From contig CAAGKZ010000088.1 of the NCBI GenBank assembly GCA_900770665.1, positions 1-29,895 of the forward strand: 29,895 nt of DNA, given 5' to 3'. Below, in pieces: positions 8,008 through 15,670 of this stretch. The notes beneath the pieces were generated by a model. The model was given only the letters and a program-made list of their open reading frames with translations. It searched no databases and was not told the origin of the DNA. Position 1 is the first letter of the stretch. The number at the start of each line of letters is the position of its first letter. Source of the stretch: Bacteroidaceae bacterium. GTDB lineage: Bacteria > Bacteroidota > Bacteroidia > Bacteroidales > Bacteroidaceae. The translations under genes were made by a program, and so were the position numbers.

Positions 8008-8727
8008 TTATTTTGTCAGACATTTTTTGTATTCGGCAATCGTCTTCTCAAGACCAAGATAAAGGGCATCACAAATTAGGGCATGGCCAATGGAAACCTC
8101 GTCGACCCATGTAATCACATCGGTGAAATACTTGAGGTTCTCAAGGCTAAGGTCATGACCGGCGTTGAGACCTATTCCCAACTGCTTGACACGTTTTGCT
8201 GTCTCAAGGAAAGGCGCAATGGCTGCTTCGCGGTCCTTTGCATAGTTGTGGGCATAAGGGCCTGTATAAAGTTCCACCCTGTCGGCTCCGGCCTCGGCGG
8301 CAAACTCGGCCATACGCACATCGGCATCGATAAAGATTGAGCTGCGTATTCCGGCAGTTCTCAAATCGTTGAGCACATCGCGCAGGAACATCTGCTCTTT
8401 CTCTGTATCCCAGCCGCTGTTCGATGTCAATTGCTCGGGTTTGTCGGGCACCAATGTCACCTGTGACGGACGCACACGCAGCACCAGGTCAAGGAACTCT
8501 TTTGACGGATAGCCCTCGATATTGAATTCAGTACGCAAAGCACCCTGCAGGGCAAGCACATCGGCACGACGTATATGCCTTTCATCGGGACGCGGATGAA
8601 CGGTTATACCATCGGCACCAAAGAGTTCACAATCCTTTGCAACCTTAATGACATCGGGATTGTTACCTCCACGTGCATTCCTTATGGTTGCGACTTTGTT
8701 GATATTTACACTGAGTTTTGTTCTCAT
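8008..8727 (-). CDS. pdxJ: Pyridoxine 5'-phosphate synthase
   Basis: Condenses 1-deoxy-D-xylulose 5-phosphate with 3-amino-2-oxopropyl phosphate to make pyridoxine 5'-phosphate, in the DXP-dependent vitamin B6 pathway. The 239-residue TIM-barrel protein has the expected residues: His44 in ITVHPRPDERHI, Glu71 in FNIEGYPS, Glu152 in VELYTGPYA and His191 in GLNAGHDLS. It is the first gene of the minus-strand run and is divergent from nadK across a 205-base gap that must hold both promoters. It shares the DXP substrate branch with ispD, which is further down the same likely transcript. Confidence 0.97.
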   Translation of the reverse strand: MRTKLSVNINKVATIRNARGGNNPDVIKVAKDCELFGADGITVHPRPDERHIRRADVLALQGALRTEFNIEGYPSKEFLDLVLRVRPSQVTLVPDKPEQLTSNSGWDTEKEQMFLRDVLNDLRTAGIRSSIFIDADVRMAEFAAEAGADRVELYTGPYAHNYAKDREAAIAPFLETAKRVKQLGIGLNAGHDLSLENLKYFTDVITWVDEVSIGHALICDALYLGLEKTIAEYKKCLTK

Positions 8728-8932
8728 AAAAACTTTTTATCTATATAAAAACAAACTGCACGATACAGTTCGCATCTACCTTCGCAAAATGGTGCAAATG
8801 AACACAATGTAAATTCACAGTGCACACCGCCTATTTTCGCTATAATATGCAAAAATAGTACAAATAACAGAGATTGTATAATAATTTATCTTAATTTTGT
8901 ATTGTAAACAATAGAAAAACAGAACAACAGTT
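8728..8932. promoter_or_regulatory. Divergent promoter region between pdxJ and nadK
   Basis: A very A+T-rich 205-base gap between two start codons. For nadK, TAATTTTG (8892-8899) fits the -7 box and would give a leader of about 25 bases. The nearest TTG upstream (8874-8876) is only 15 bases away, closer than usual for a -33 box. For pdxJ, TATTTTTG on the minus strand (8857-8850) fits the -7 box and would give a leader of roughly 115 bases, but I see no good -33 partner. The region clearly must contain both promoters, while the exact boxes are tentative. Confidence 0.45.
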
Positions 8933-9805
8933 ATGAAGTTTGCAATTTTCGGCAACAAGCACCAGACAAAGAAATCGGAAAGCATTGGCAAGCTGTTCGA
9001 TGCAATAACATCGCGTGGTGACAGCTATTCAATGGACAGACCTTTTTATGAATTCCTGTGCAAGGAGAACATTGCACAGCCACAGCCGGTGGAACTCATC
9101 ACCGGCAACGATTTTACAGCCGACATTGCAATAAGTTTTGGTGGTGACGGCACACTGCTGCGCACTGCAAGCCGTGTAGGCAGCAAGCCCATCCCCATCC
9201 TGGGTATCAACGCCGGCAGACTGGGATTCCTCACAGCCACATCAAACGAGAATATCGATGAGATAGTAGGCAAGATACACGAGGGTGATTTCGACACCGA
9301 ACAGCGCATACTCATCGAAGCAAGCACAAACGATGCCGAACTGAAAAGCTACCCATGTGCACTCAACGAAATCGCCATCATGAAGCACGACAGCTCATCA
9401 ATGATAACACTGAAAGCGAGAGTCAACGGCTGCGACAAGATAACCTACCAGGCCGACGGGCTCATTGTTGCAACACCATCGGGTTCAACAGGCTACTCGC
9501 TCAGCGTAGGAGGCCCCATCATCACACCCGAGGCCAGTGTACTGACCCTCACACCCATTGCCCCGCACAGCCTGAGTGCCCGTCCGTTGATTGTAAGTGA
9601 CGACACAGTCATCGAAATCAGCGTAAACAGCCGTAGCGGCAACTACCTCATTGCCATTGACGGCCGCAACGAGAGCTGCGATGAAAACACAGCAATCACC
9701 ATCAGAAAGGCAAGCTACCGCCAGCTCATCATCCGCGGCAGAGAACATTCGTTCATACAGAACCTGCAGGAAAAACTGATGTGGGGAGCGGATATAAGAG
9801 AATAG
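8933..9805 (+). CDS. nadK: NAD kinase
   Basis: Phosphorylates NAD to NADP, the only route to NADP in most bacteria. The 290 residues match the family. The GGDGTLLR motif (70-77) holds the key aspartate Asp72. Asn145-Glu146 lies in LNEIAIMK, and DGLIVATPSGSTGYSLS (175-191) is the conserved nucleotide-site stretch. It stands alone on the plus strand, divergent from pdxJ, and is followed by a long stretch of inverted repeats that probably ends transcription. Confidence 0.97.
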   Translation: MKFAIFGNKHQTKKSESIGKLFDAITSRGDSYSMDRPFYEFLCKENIAQPQPVELITGNDFTADIAISFGGDGTLLRTASRVGSKPIPILGINAGRLGFLTATSNENIDEIVGKIHEGDFDTEQRILIEASTNDAELKSYPCALNEIAIMKHDSSSMITLKARVNGCDKITYQADGLIVATPSGSTGYSLSVGGPIITPEASVLTLTPIAPHSLSARPLIVSDDTVIEISVNSRSGNYLIAIDGRNESCDENTAITIRKASYRQLIIRGREHSFIQNLQEKLMWGADIRE

Positions 9806-9845
9806 TAAATTATAGTCTATATATACAGCACTTAACCCGCGCGAG

Positions 9846-9946
9846 CTTGTCATTCTGACGACAGGAAGAATCTCTAAATAGCGTTTAAAAGAGATACTTC
9901 GCTACGCTCAGACGTGTTGTTGAGGGCTTGCCCTATGAATGACAAG
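9846..9946. repeat. Imperfect palindromic intergenic element
   Basis: The ends are exact inverted copies: CTTGTCATTC (9846-9855) and GAATGACAAG (9937-9946). Inside, AGAATCTCT (9867-9875) and AGAGATACT (9890-9898) are inverted with one mismatch, followed by a TTCGCTACGCTCAGA string. Elements of this form (GTCATTCTGA ... TCAGAATGAC around AGAATCTCT) are familiar to me from gaps in Bacteroidota genomes, but I cannot search to confirm. It lies 40 bases past the nadK stop and encodes nothing obvious. Confidence 0.55.
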
Positions 9947-9987
9947 AAAAAATGAGTCGTGAGTCAAGATCTATATTATTGTATTTT

Positions 9988-10015
9988 TTCGTTCAATTTG
10001 AACGAATTTTGTTTT
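9988..10015 (+). terminator. Likely nadK terminator (inverted repeat plus T-rich tail)
   Basis: TTCGTTCAA (9988-9996) and TTGAACGAA (9998-10006) form an exact 9-bp inverted repeat around a single T, so in RNA about eight pairs would close a short loop. TTTTGTTTT follows directly (10007-10015). This fits an intrinsic terminator about 180 bases past the nadK stop. Such a symmetrical site could instead bind a dimeric protein, but no gene start is near. Confidence 0.45.
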
Positions 10016-10069
10016 AAATAAATCAAGCGCACAAGCAGCACACTGCTATGTGCGCTTTAAATAAATCAA
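10013..10069. repeat. Strong hairpin flanked by 14-bp direct repeats
   Basis: AAGCGCACA (10025-10033) plus AGCAG (10034-10038) pair with CTGCT (10043-10047) and TGTGCGCTT (10049-10057), with one bulged A and a four-base CACA loop, 14 pairs in all. On each side lies the direct repeat TTTAAATAAATCAA (10013-10026 and 10056-10069), which overlaps the stem by a base or two. A hairpin bounded by short direct repeats resembles a small inserted element with a target duplication, though it could also be part of a termination zone for the convergent genes. Confidence 0.5.
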
Positions 10070-10092
10070 AGTTTTCAATTTTCTCTCTCCAA

Positions 10093-10197
10093 CTTTTCAC
10101 CTTTAACCGCACTCCGTGCGCTTGAAGCTGCTCACGCTCGCTGTGCAACTTGCAAGTAAACTTGCGTTGCGCTCACTTAATCGCAGCTTTCACCTTA
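10093..10197 (-). repeat. 3'-end repeat element after the lipoprotein gene (copy A)
   Basis: Read on the minus strand it begins at the lipoprotein stop codon: TAA then GGTGAAAGC, a GTGAG-rich part, then TTCAAGCGCACGGAGTGCGG and TTAAAGGTGAAAAG. The hairpin CGCAC/GTGCG (10108-10120) has a three-base loop. The same order of parts follows the stop codon of the plus-strand gene at 19557, where the hairpin is CACAC/GTGTG (19700-19712). Over 10100-10127 versus 19720-19693, 23 of 28 bases agree, and the second stem pair is swapped from G-C to A-T on both sides. Confidence 0.5.
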
Positions 10198-10875
10198 CTT
10201 TGAAACAGGGCGCACACTGTGACCGTAGTAGCGGCTGTAGCTGCTCCAGTCGTAGCCGCTACTACCGAAGTACAAGCTGCACGCGTTGTAGCTGCTGTTG
10301 CCTTCGTACAACGAGCTCGACCAATAGTAGCCGTAGCTGCCACCGTAGTTGAGATCCGTACCGTCGCGGTAGCCCGCAGCCGGGAGGAAGATGCTGTTAC
10401 CGTTAGGGCCGGTGACCTTGTAACCGTTTACGCCATTTTGGGTTGCCCAGATCCAGGTGCAGTTGTTGCATAGCTCGTCTTGTTCAGCCTTTGTAGGCAT
10501 ACGCCAGGTGCCGCCCCATTTTACGTGGGCTACATCATCCTCGGGGTCAAGAGTGGTTTTATTGTCAACAGTGCCATAACTGCTGCTGGTGCAATACTTT
10601 GTCTGTCTATCATAACTGTCATTGCACCATTTGTAAGTGCTCCAAGAGTAGTCATTCTTCTCCTCTGTCTCACCCCAAGCGTAGTAACCGCCGTAATCTT
10701 CGGGCTTTGTGGCACCGACATTATATGTTGCCCATTTAATACCGCTTGGCAGGCCAAGGTCGACATACTCGTGACCGTTGTAGAGGCCAGTTTTCTTTTC
10801 ACCTCCACCGCAAGACACAATAAATGATGACAGTGCCACAAACAAGCATACAGTGAGTGAATAATATTTCTTCAT
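10195..10875 (-). CDS. Lipoprotein with Fibrobacter-succinogenes major paralogous (FISUMP) domain
   Basis: A 226-residue surface or periplasmic lipoprotein of unknown function. The start at 10875 gives a lipoprotein signal (MKKYYSLTVCLFVALSSFIV, then Ser-Cys-Gly-Gly-Gly). An upstream ATG at 10932 would lie inside the RND gene. The body is the FISUMP domain: HEYVDLGLPSGIKWATYNVGA, then YYAWGE, then WRMPTKAEQDEL, ending with Ser/Tyr/Gly-rich YYWSSS and the closing HSVRPV. These domains are common in large families in Bacteroidota and Fibrobacter, but their job is not known. It lies 29 bases after the metal RND pump gene and may be read through from it, but a link in function is not shown. Confidence 0.88.
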   Translation of the reverse strand: MKKYYSLTVCLFVALSSFIVSCGGGEKKTGLYNGHEYVDLGLPSGIKWATYNVGATKPEDYGGYYAWGETEEKNDYSWSTYKWCNDSYDRQTKYCTSSSYGTVDNKTTLDPEDDVAHVKWGGTWRMPTKAEQDELCNNCTWIWATQNGVNGYKVTGPNGNSIFLPAAGYRDGTDLNYGGSYGYYWSSSLYEGNSSYNACSLYFGSSGYDWSSYSRYYGHSVRPVSK

Positions 10876-10904
10876 AAAACAATGTCGTTTAAAATCAATC
10901 ATAT

Positions 10905-13900
10905 TCACACCCAACCTTTGCGCACTACCCAACGATATACAGCCGGAACTACAAAGATGTTGAGCAGCGTTGATGAGAGCAGACCGCCAAGAACCACAAC
11001 AGCCATTGGACTCTGGATTTCGTTACCCGATGCCGAGCCGTTGATAATCATCGGCACAAGTGCCAAGGCCGATGTAAAGGCAGTCATAAGGATTGGCGTA
11101 AGACGGTCGGCCGAACCTTTGATTATCACCTCATCGAGTGGAAGACCCTCGCCGCGCAGATGCTGATAGCGCGACACAAGCAGAATACCGTTACGTGTGG
11201 CGATACCGAATAGTGTTATAAGACCGATAATTGCAGGAATACTCATTACCGATGATGTGAAATATGTTGCCAACACACCGCCAATCAGCGCCAATGGCAA
11301 GTTCAACAGCACAACGGTAGACAACAGTACACTCTTGAACTCGGTGTACAGCAGCACAAAGACAACAAGTATTGCAACAAGTGTCGTTAGCCAAAGTGTA
11401 CGTGAAGCTGAATCGGCACTCTCGAACTGACCGCCATACTCAAGGCGATAACCCTCGTCCAGATGCAGTTCATTCTCAAGATGAGCCTCCACACGCTCCA
11501 CTGTTCCCGAAACGTCGCCGCTTGCGATGTTTGCCGAAACGACAACCTTGCGCTGTACATTCTCGCGGCTTATGCTGCCCGGGCCACCAACCGACACAAT
11601 CTCGGCAACAGACTCAAGCGGCACTTTACCATTGGGAGTGTCTATGAGTGCCTGTTTTACACCATCGATACTCTCGGTATAATCCTTATTTAGTCTTATT
11701 ATAAGGTCAAAGCTACGTTCAGCCTCGTATATGCTACCAACCACCTTACCGGGGAAGGCAGCCTCGACAAAGGCATTGAACTCACCCATAGTGACACCGT
11801 AATAGGCCAGTTTCTCGCGGTTGGCACGAATTTGTATCTGTGGAATCTCGACCTGTTGCTCAACATTGACATCGACAACCTCGGGGAACTCCTTCAGCAA
11901 CTCCTGTATCTCGACACCCTTGGCAAAGAGAGTGCTCAAATCGGGACCGAAGATTTTAATTGCCAAATCGGCCTGCGTACCCGATACCATGTGGTCAATG
12001 CGGTGCTCAAGAGGCTGACCGACAGAGGTCACCACTCCCGGCACTTTTGCCAGACGCTCACGCACATCGGCCACGAACTCGGCTTTGCTGCGGTCGCCAA
12101 GCTTGAAATTCACGTCAATCTCGGCACCGTTCGATGTCTGCGAGTGCTCGTCGAGCTCACCGCGGCCTGTGCGGCGCGCAGTGCTTGTGACCTCGGGAAT
12201 TTGCAAAAGTTCCTTCTCTATCACCGAACCAATCCTGTTGCTCTCCTCGAGCGAAATACCCGGACGCGACACGGCAGAAATAGTCAGTGCGCTCTCATTG
12301 AATTCGGGCAGGAAGCTGCGTCCCATCTGTGTCATGAGGAACATACAGCCGCAAAAGAGCAACACCACGCTGCCCACAACAATCCAGGCATACTTCAACA
12401 CCCAGGCCAATGCCTTGTTGTAACCGTTTATGAGCCAACGGTCGACCCAATTTTTCTTTGCATTGCGCGAGAGGTACTTGTCGCTTGAGAGCATCTGCCT
12501 GCAAAGCAGCGGAGTTACTGTCATTGCAACAAGCAACGACATTACAAGCGCTATCAGATAGGCCATACCAAGCGGTTTCAGCATGCGTCCCTCAAGACCG
12601 CTGAGGAAGAACAACGGCGTGAAAGTAACCATGATTATGAGAGTAGCATGTATGATGGATGCTCTGATTTCGGACGAAGCATCATACACGACCTCAAATG
12701 AGGAACGGCGCTCCTCGGCAGGCAGGCGATGATTCTCTTTCAGGCGTTTATATACATTCTCCACATCGATGATGGCATCGTCGACAAGCGAACCGATGGC
12801 AATGCACATACCGCCAAGAGTCATGGTGTTGATATCCATTCCAAGCAGATAGAGCACAATGACCGTTCCCAAAAGGGACAATGGTATAGCCACAAGAGAA
12901 ATCACCGTAGAGCGGAAACTTGTGAGGAAAAGGAATAGTACCAGTATCACACAGACCGCACCCTCGATTAGTGAACGTCCCACATTGTTTACCGAAGACT
13001 GGATGTAATCGGCCTGACGGAAAATCTTTGTATCCATCACCACATCGGCAGGTAGTGATTTCTGCACGTTCTCAAGATTGCGCTCGATATTCTGTGTCAC
13101 CTCGAGTGTATTCACACCGGGCTGCTTCGAAATTGACAGGATTATTGCAGGAGTACCGTTGAGCGAGGCATAACCCTGCTTGACAGCGGGAGCAATGACA
13201 ACATCGGCAACATCGGCAACACGCACGGCTGCATCACCATTCATCTTCACCAGTGTGCTTGAAAGTTCATCGACATCGCTTGTACGTCCCATTCCGCGCA
13301 AGTTGTATTCGTTGCCGTAGTCGCGGACAACACCGGCACCGATATTCACACTCATTGAGGAGACTGCACCCTCCAGTTCATCCATTGTAACGCCGTAGAA
13401 ATCCATTTTTACGGGGTCGGCAAGAACCTGATACTGCTTGTAGTCGCCGCCAATGATTGTTACGTTCGAAACACCGCCTGTGGCAAGCACTGCAGGCTTC
13501 ACCACCCACTCGGCAAGCGTTCTCATCTCCATCATCGAAGTGGTGTCGCAATCGGCATCGAGTTCCCTCATCTTTCTGACGGCTGTGGAGTCGCTCTGCA
13601 TTCCTACGAACATGATTTCACCCATCACGCTCGACTGTGGAGCAAGCATCGGAACAACACCCTCGGGCAACTGCCCCGAGAGAAGACTCATCTTCTCGCT
13701 GATTATCTGACGGGCTTTATATATGTCTGTTCCCCAATCAAACTCAACCCACACGAACGAAAATCCCTGTGATGACGAAGAACGCACACGACGCACATCG
13801 GTAGCACCATTCACGGCAGTCTCAATAGGATAGGTCACCAGACGCTCAACCTCCTCGGGAGCCATATTGTGGGCATCGGTCAGGATTACCACCGTAGGCA

Positions 13901-14030
13901 TTGTCAGGTCGGGGAATACATCGACCTCAATCTTTTTGGTAGAATATGTTCCGCCAATCACCACCAACAGGACGGCCAACATTATCAGCAGCCTGTTGTT
14001 CAAAGAAAATCTGATTATCTTGTTCAGCAT
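10905..14030 (-). CDS. Heavy-metal efflux RND transporter (CzcA/CusA type)
   Basis: An inner-membrane, proton-driven pump of the HME branch of the RND superfamily, expected to move metal ions (Cu/Ag or Zn/Co/Cd/Ni) out through an adaptor and an outer-membrane channel. The 1041 residues are the usual length. Helix 1 (about 12-30) is followed by the family hallmark DVFPDLTMPTV (37-47). Helices 2-6 start near 354, and the helix-4 charged motif is VDDAIIDVEN (416-425), with Asp417/Asp418 and Glu424 as candidate proton-relay residues. The second large periplasmic loop and the final helices (about 870-1035) are present. The adaptor gene is 15 bases upstream. Metal choice cannot be read safely from sequence. 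No TolC/CzcC gene is adjacent. Confidence 0.93.
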   Translation of the reverse strand: MLNKIIRFSLNNRLLIMLAVLLVVIGGTYSTKKIEVDVFPDLTMPTVVILTDAHNMAPEEVERLVTYPIETAVNGATDVRRVRSSSSQGFSFVWVEFDWGTDIYKARQIISEKMSLLSGQLPEGVVPMLAPQSSVMGEIMFVGMQSDSTAVRKMRELDADCDTTSMMEMRTLAEWVVKPAVLATGGVSNVTIIGGDYKQYQVLADPVKMDFYGVTMDELEGAVSSMSVNIGAGVVRDYGNEYNLRGMGRTSDVDELSSTLVKMNGDAAVRVADVADVVIAPAVKQGYASLNGTPAIILSISKQPGVNTLEVTQNIERNLENVQKSLPADVVMDTKIFRQADYIQSSVNNVGRSLIEGAVCVILVLFLFLTSFRSTVISLVAIPLSLLGTVIVLYLLGMDINTMTLGGMCIAIGSLVDDAIIDVENVYKRLKENHRLPAEERRSSFEVVYDASSEIRASIIHATLIIMVTFTPLFFLSGLEGRMLKPLGMAYLIALVMSLLVAMTVTPLLCRQMLSSDKYLSRNAKKNWVDRWLINGYNKALAWVLKYAWIVVGSVVLLFCGCMFLMTQMGRSFLPEFNESALTISAVSRPGISLEESNRIGSVIEKELLQIPEVTSTARRTGRGELDEHSQTSNGAEIDVNFKLGDRSKAEFVADVRERLAKVPGVVTSVGQPLEHRIDHMVSGTQADLAIKIFGPDLSTLFAKGVEIQELLKEFPEVVDVNVEQQVEIPQIQIRANREKLAYYGVTMGEFNAFVEAAFPGKVVGSIYEAERSFDLIIRLNKDYTESIDGVKQALIDTPNGKVPLESVAEIVSVGGPGSISRENVQRKVVVSANIASGDVSGTVERVEAHLENELHLDEGYRLEYGGQFESADSASRTLWLTTLVAILVVFVLLYTEFKSVLLSTVVLLNLPLALIGGVLATYFTSSVMSIPAIIGLITLFGIATRNGILLVSRYQHLRGEGLPLDEVIIKGSADRLTPILMTAFTSALALVPMIINGSASGNEIQSPMAVVVLGGLLSSTLLNIFVVPAVYRWVVRKGWV

Positions 14031-14045
14031 AGCAAAACCATTCTA

Positions 14046-15632
14046 TTAATGTACGTGACCGGCATGAGGATCGAGCGCGGCGGCACCCTGCGAGAGCTTC
14101 AGTATCACACCACCCTTGCTCACCACACGCTCGCCCGAAGCGACACCATCGAGCAGCTGAACGTAACGGCCATCGGTGGCACCTACCTTTACACTGCGTT
14201 TCTCGAAAGATACCGGATTGTTCTGCACAAAGACAAACATATTGCCCATCTCCTCGACAAGTGCCGTACGTGGAACGGCAACATGATGCACGTCATCGGA
14301 CATCGATGAGATATAAAGTGTCACAATGCTACCCGTTACAACACCCGGCAGGGCATTGCATGATACTGTCACAGGCAACATATTGCACTCGTTGGCAACA
14401 CTACCCACAACGGCATGACCGTCAAAGTCATTCATATTATAGACATCGCCCTGCGCAGTTTCAATATTCACGGTTGAAATATCCTGCAGCTGCGCAGCAT
14501 AGCGCACAGGCAGTTCGGCAACAAGATTCATGCCACCGCCACGCTGCACCACGGCAAGCGGTTTGCCGGGTTCTACATAATCACCGTTTGCAACAAGCAG
14601 TGTAGCAACACAACCGTCCATCGATGACTTTAGAGTAACCTTGCCCTCACCGAAGTTGCGTTTCATGCTCTCAAAGCGTGCCTCGGCCTGACGATAGGCA
14701 ACCTCGGCCGCCTGATATTCACGCTCCGACACAATCTTGTCGATGAAAAGAGTCTTTTTTCGCTCGTAATCGGCCTTTGCAAGCTCGTAGTTGCTCTCGG
14801 CCTCGGCGAATTTAACGGCTGCATCATTGTCTGTTACATCGCCGCCATCAAGATAAAATAGTGGCTGGCCGGCACCGACAGACATTCCGGCAACCACATT
14901 GCCGGCAAACTGAACCTTTCCGTTTGTTGTCGCTACGACTGTGGTAAAGTCTCCCGGGAGAGCCGCCACCTTTGCGGCAACCTTCACCGTACCGGCAAAA
15001 CTGCTCTCTGCAGCGACCTCGGTCGCAAAATCAATCTTCCAGCTCTGCTCCTTGCTCAATGTAACATCACCGGGCTTACCCTCGGTCTCCACTCCATGAC
15101 CGGGATGAGGCTCATGGCTATGTCCGTGGTTATGCGCCGAATGGTCATGTCCTTCGTGTGAATCGCCATGCGAGTGACCATGGTCGTGTCCCTCGTGGCC
15201 ATGCTCATGAGCATGATTGTGCTCGGCATCATGTTCTGTTACACATACATCAAAATGCGCAATCTCTTCGCCTACTGTAATGTACAACATTCCCTCACCG
15301 GCAACTTCCGGTATCAGTTCAAAGTGGAACATCCCCTCACTGTGTGGGGCAACGGTCGCCGTAAGGCTTTTACCACCGGCACGCAGCAGCACAGTTGCCT
15401 CAGTGGCATGCAACGGCTTGAAATCGGACAGTGCCGTCGCATAAAGAGTGATACATGCCTTCTTGCCTACCTCGAGTCCCTCATGTTGCAGGAAAAACTC
15501 TGCATCGTGCGTATAAGCCGTGTAACTGTGAGCATGTACATGCTCCTCGTGAGCCTCGGCACTCTCGTGAGTGTGGCCTGCACATCCGCAGAAAACAGTT
15601 AAAGCTATCAGTATTGACAATATTTTTTTCAT
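14046..15632 (-). CDS. His-rich periplasmic adaptor (membrane fusion protein) of a metal RND pump
   Basis: The HlyD/CzcB-type adaptor that joins the RND pump to an outer-membrane channel. It has 528 residues, about 130 more than a simple adaptor, because of a long N-terminal extension. The signal peptide ends in a cysteine (Cys17, FCGC), so it is probably a lipoprotein. An early His-rich patch lies at 20-35. A compact beta-like part (about 45-130) is followed by a strongly His-rich stretch (134-179; repeated HxH and HEGHDH) that should bind metal. The adaptor core follows (about 185-515): lipoyl halves around an alpha hairpin (EAESNYELAKADYERKK) and a C-terminal beta domain. The last residues, DPHAGHVH, are His-rich too. 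It is co-transcribed with the pump gene. Confidence 0.92.
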   Translation of the reverse strand: MKKILSILIALTVFCGCAGHTHESAEAHEEHVHAHSYTAYTHDAEFFLQHEGLEVGKKACITLYATALSDFKPLHATEATVLLRAGGKSLTATVAPHSEGMFHFELIPEVAGEGMLYITVGEEIAHFDVCVTEHDAEHNHAHEHGHEGHDHGHSHGDSHEGHDHSAHNHGHSHEPHPGHGVETEGKPGDVTLSKEQSWKIDFATEVAAESSFAGTVKVAAKVAALPGDFTTVVATTNGKVQFAGNVVAGMSVGAGQPLFYLDGGDVTDNDAAVKFAEAESNYELAKADYERKKTLFIDKIVSEREYQAAEVAYRQAEARFESMKRNFGEGKVTLKSSMDGCVATLLVANGDYVEPGKPLAVVQRGGGMNLVAELPVRYAAQLQDISTVNIETAQGDVYNMNDFDGHAVVGSVANECNMLPVTVSCNALPGVVTGSIVTLYISSMSDDVHHVAVPRTALVEEMGNMFVFVQNNPVSFEKRSVKVGATDGRYVQLLDGVASGERVVSKGGVILKLSQGAAALDPHAGHVH

Positions 15633-15670
15633 AGTAATATATTTTTATTTGCGTTGGGCTATTGAAACGA

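Larger units (their letters stand above)
9806..10194. other. Non-coding stretch rich in inverted repeats
   Basis: No gene is visible in these 389 bases between the convergent nadK and lipoprotein genes. From left to right it holds a roughly 100-bp imperfect palindrome (9846-9946), a perfect 9-bp inverted repeat (9988-10006) followed by T-rich sequence, a strong hairpin (10025-10057) flanked by direct repeats, and the 3'-end element (10093-10194) that follows the lipoprotein gene on the minus strand. Confidence 0.7.

Noticed and set aside
10219..10827. Plus-strand frames rich in Val/Ala over the lipoprotein gene
   Set aside because: They are antisense to the FISUMP lipoprotein, whose lipoprotein signal and domain motifs are clear on the minus strand.
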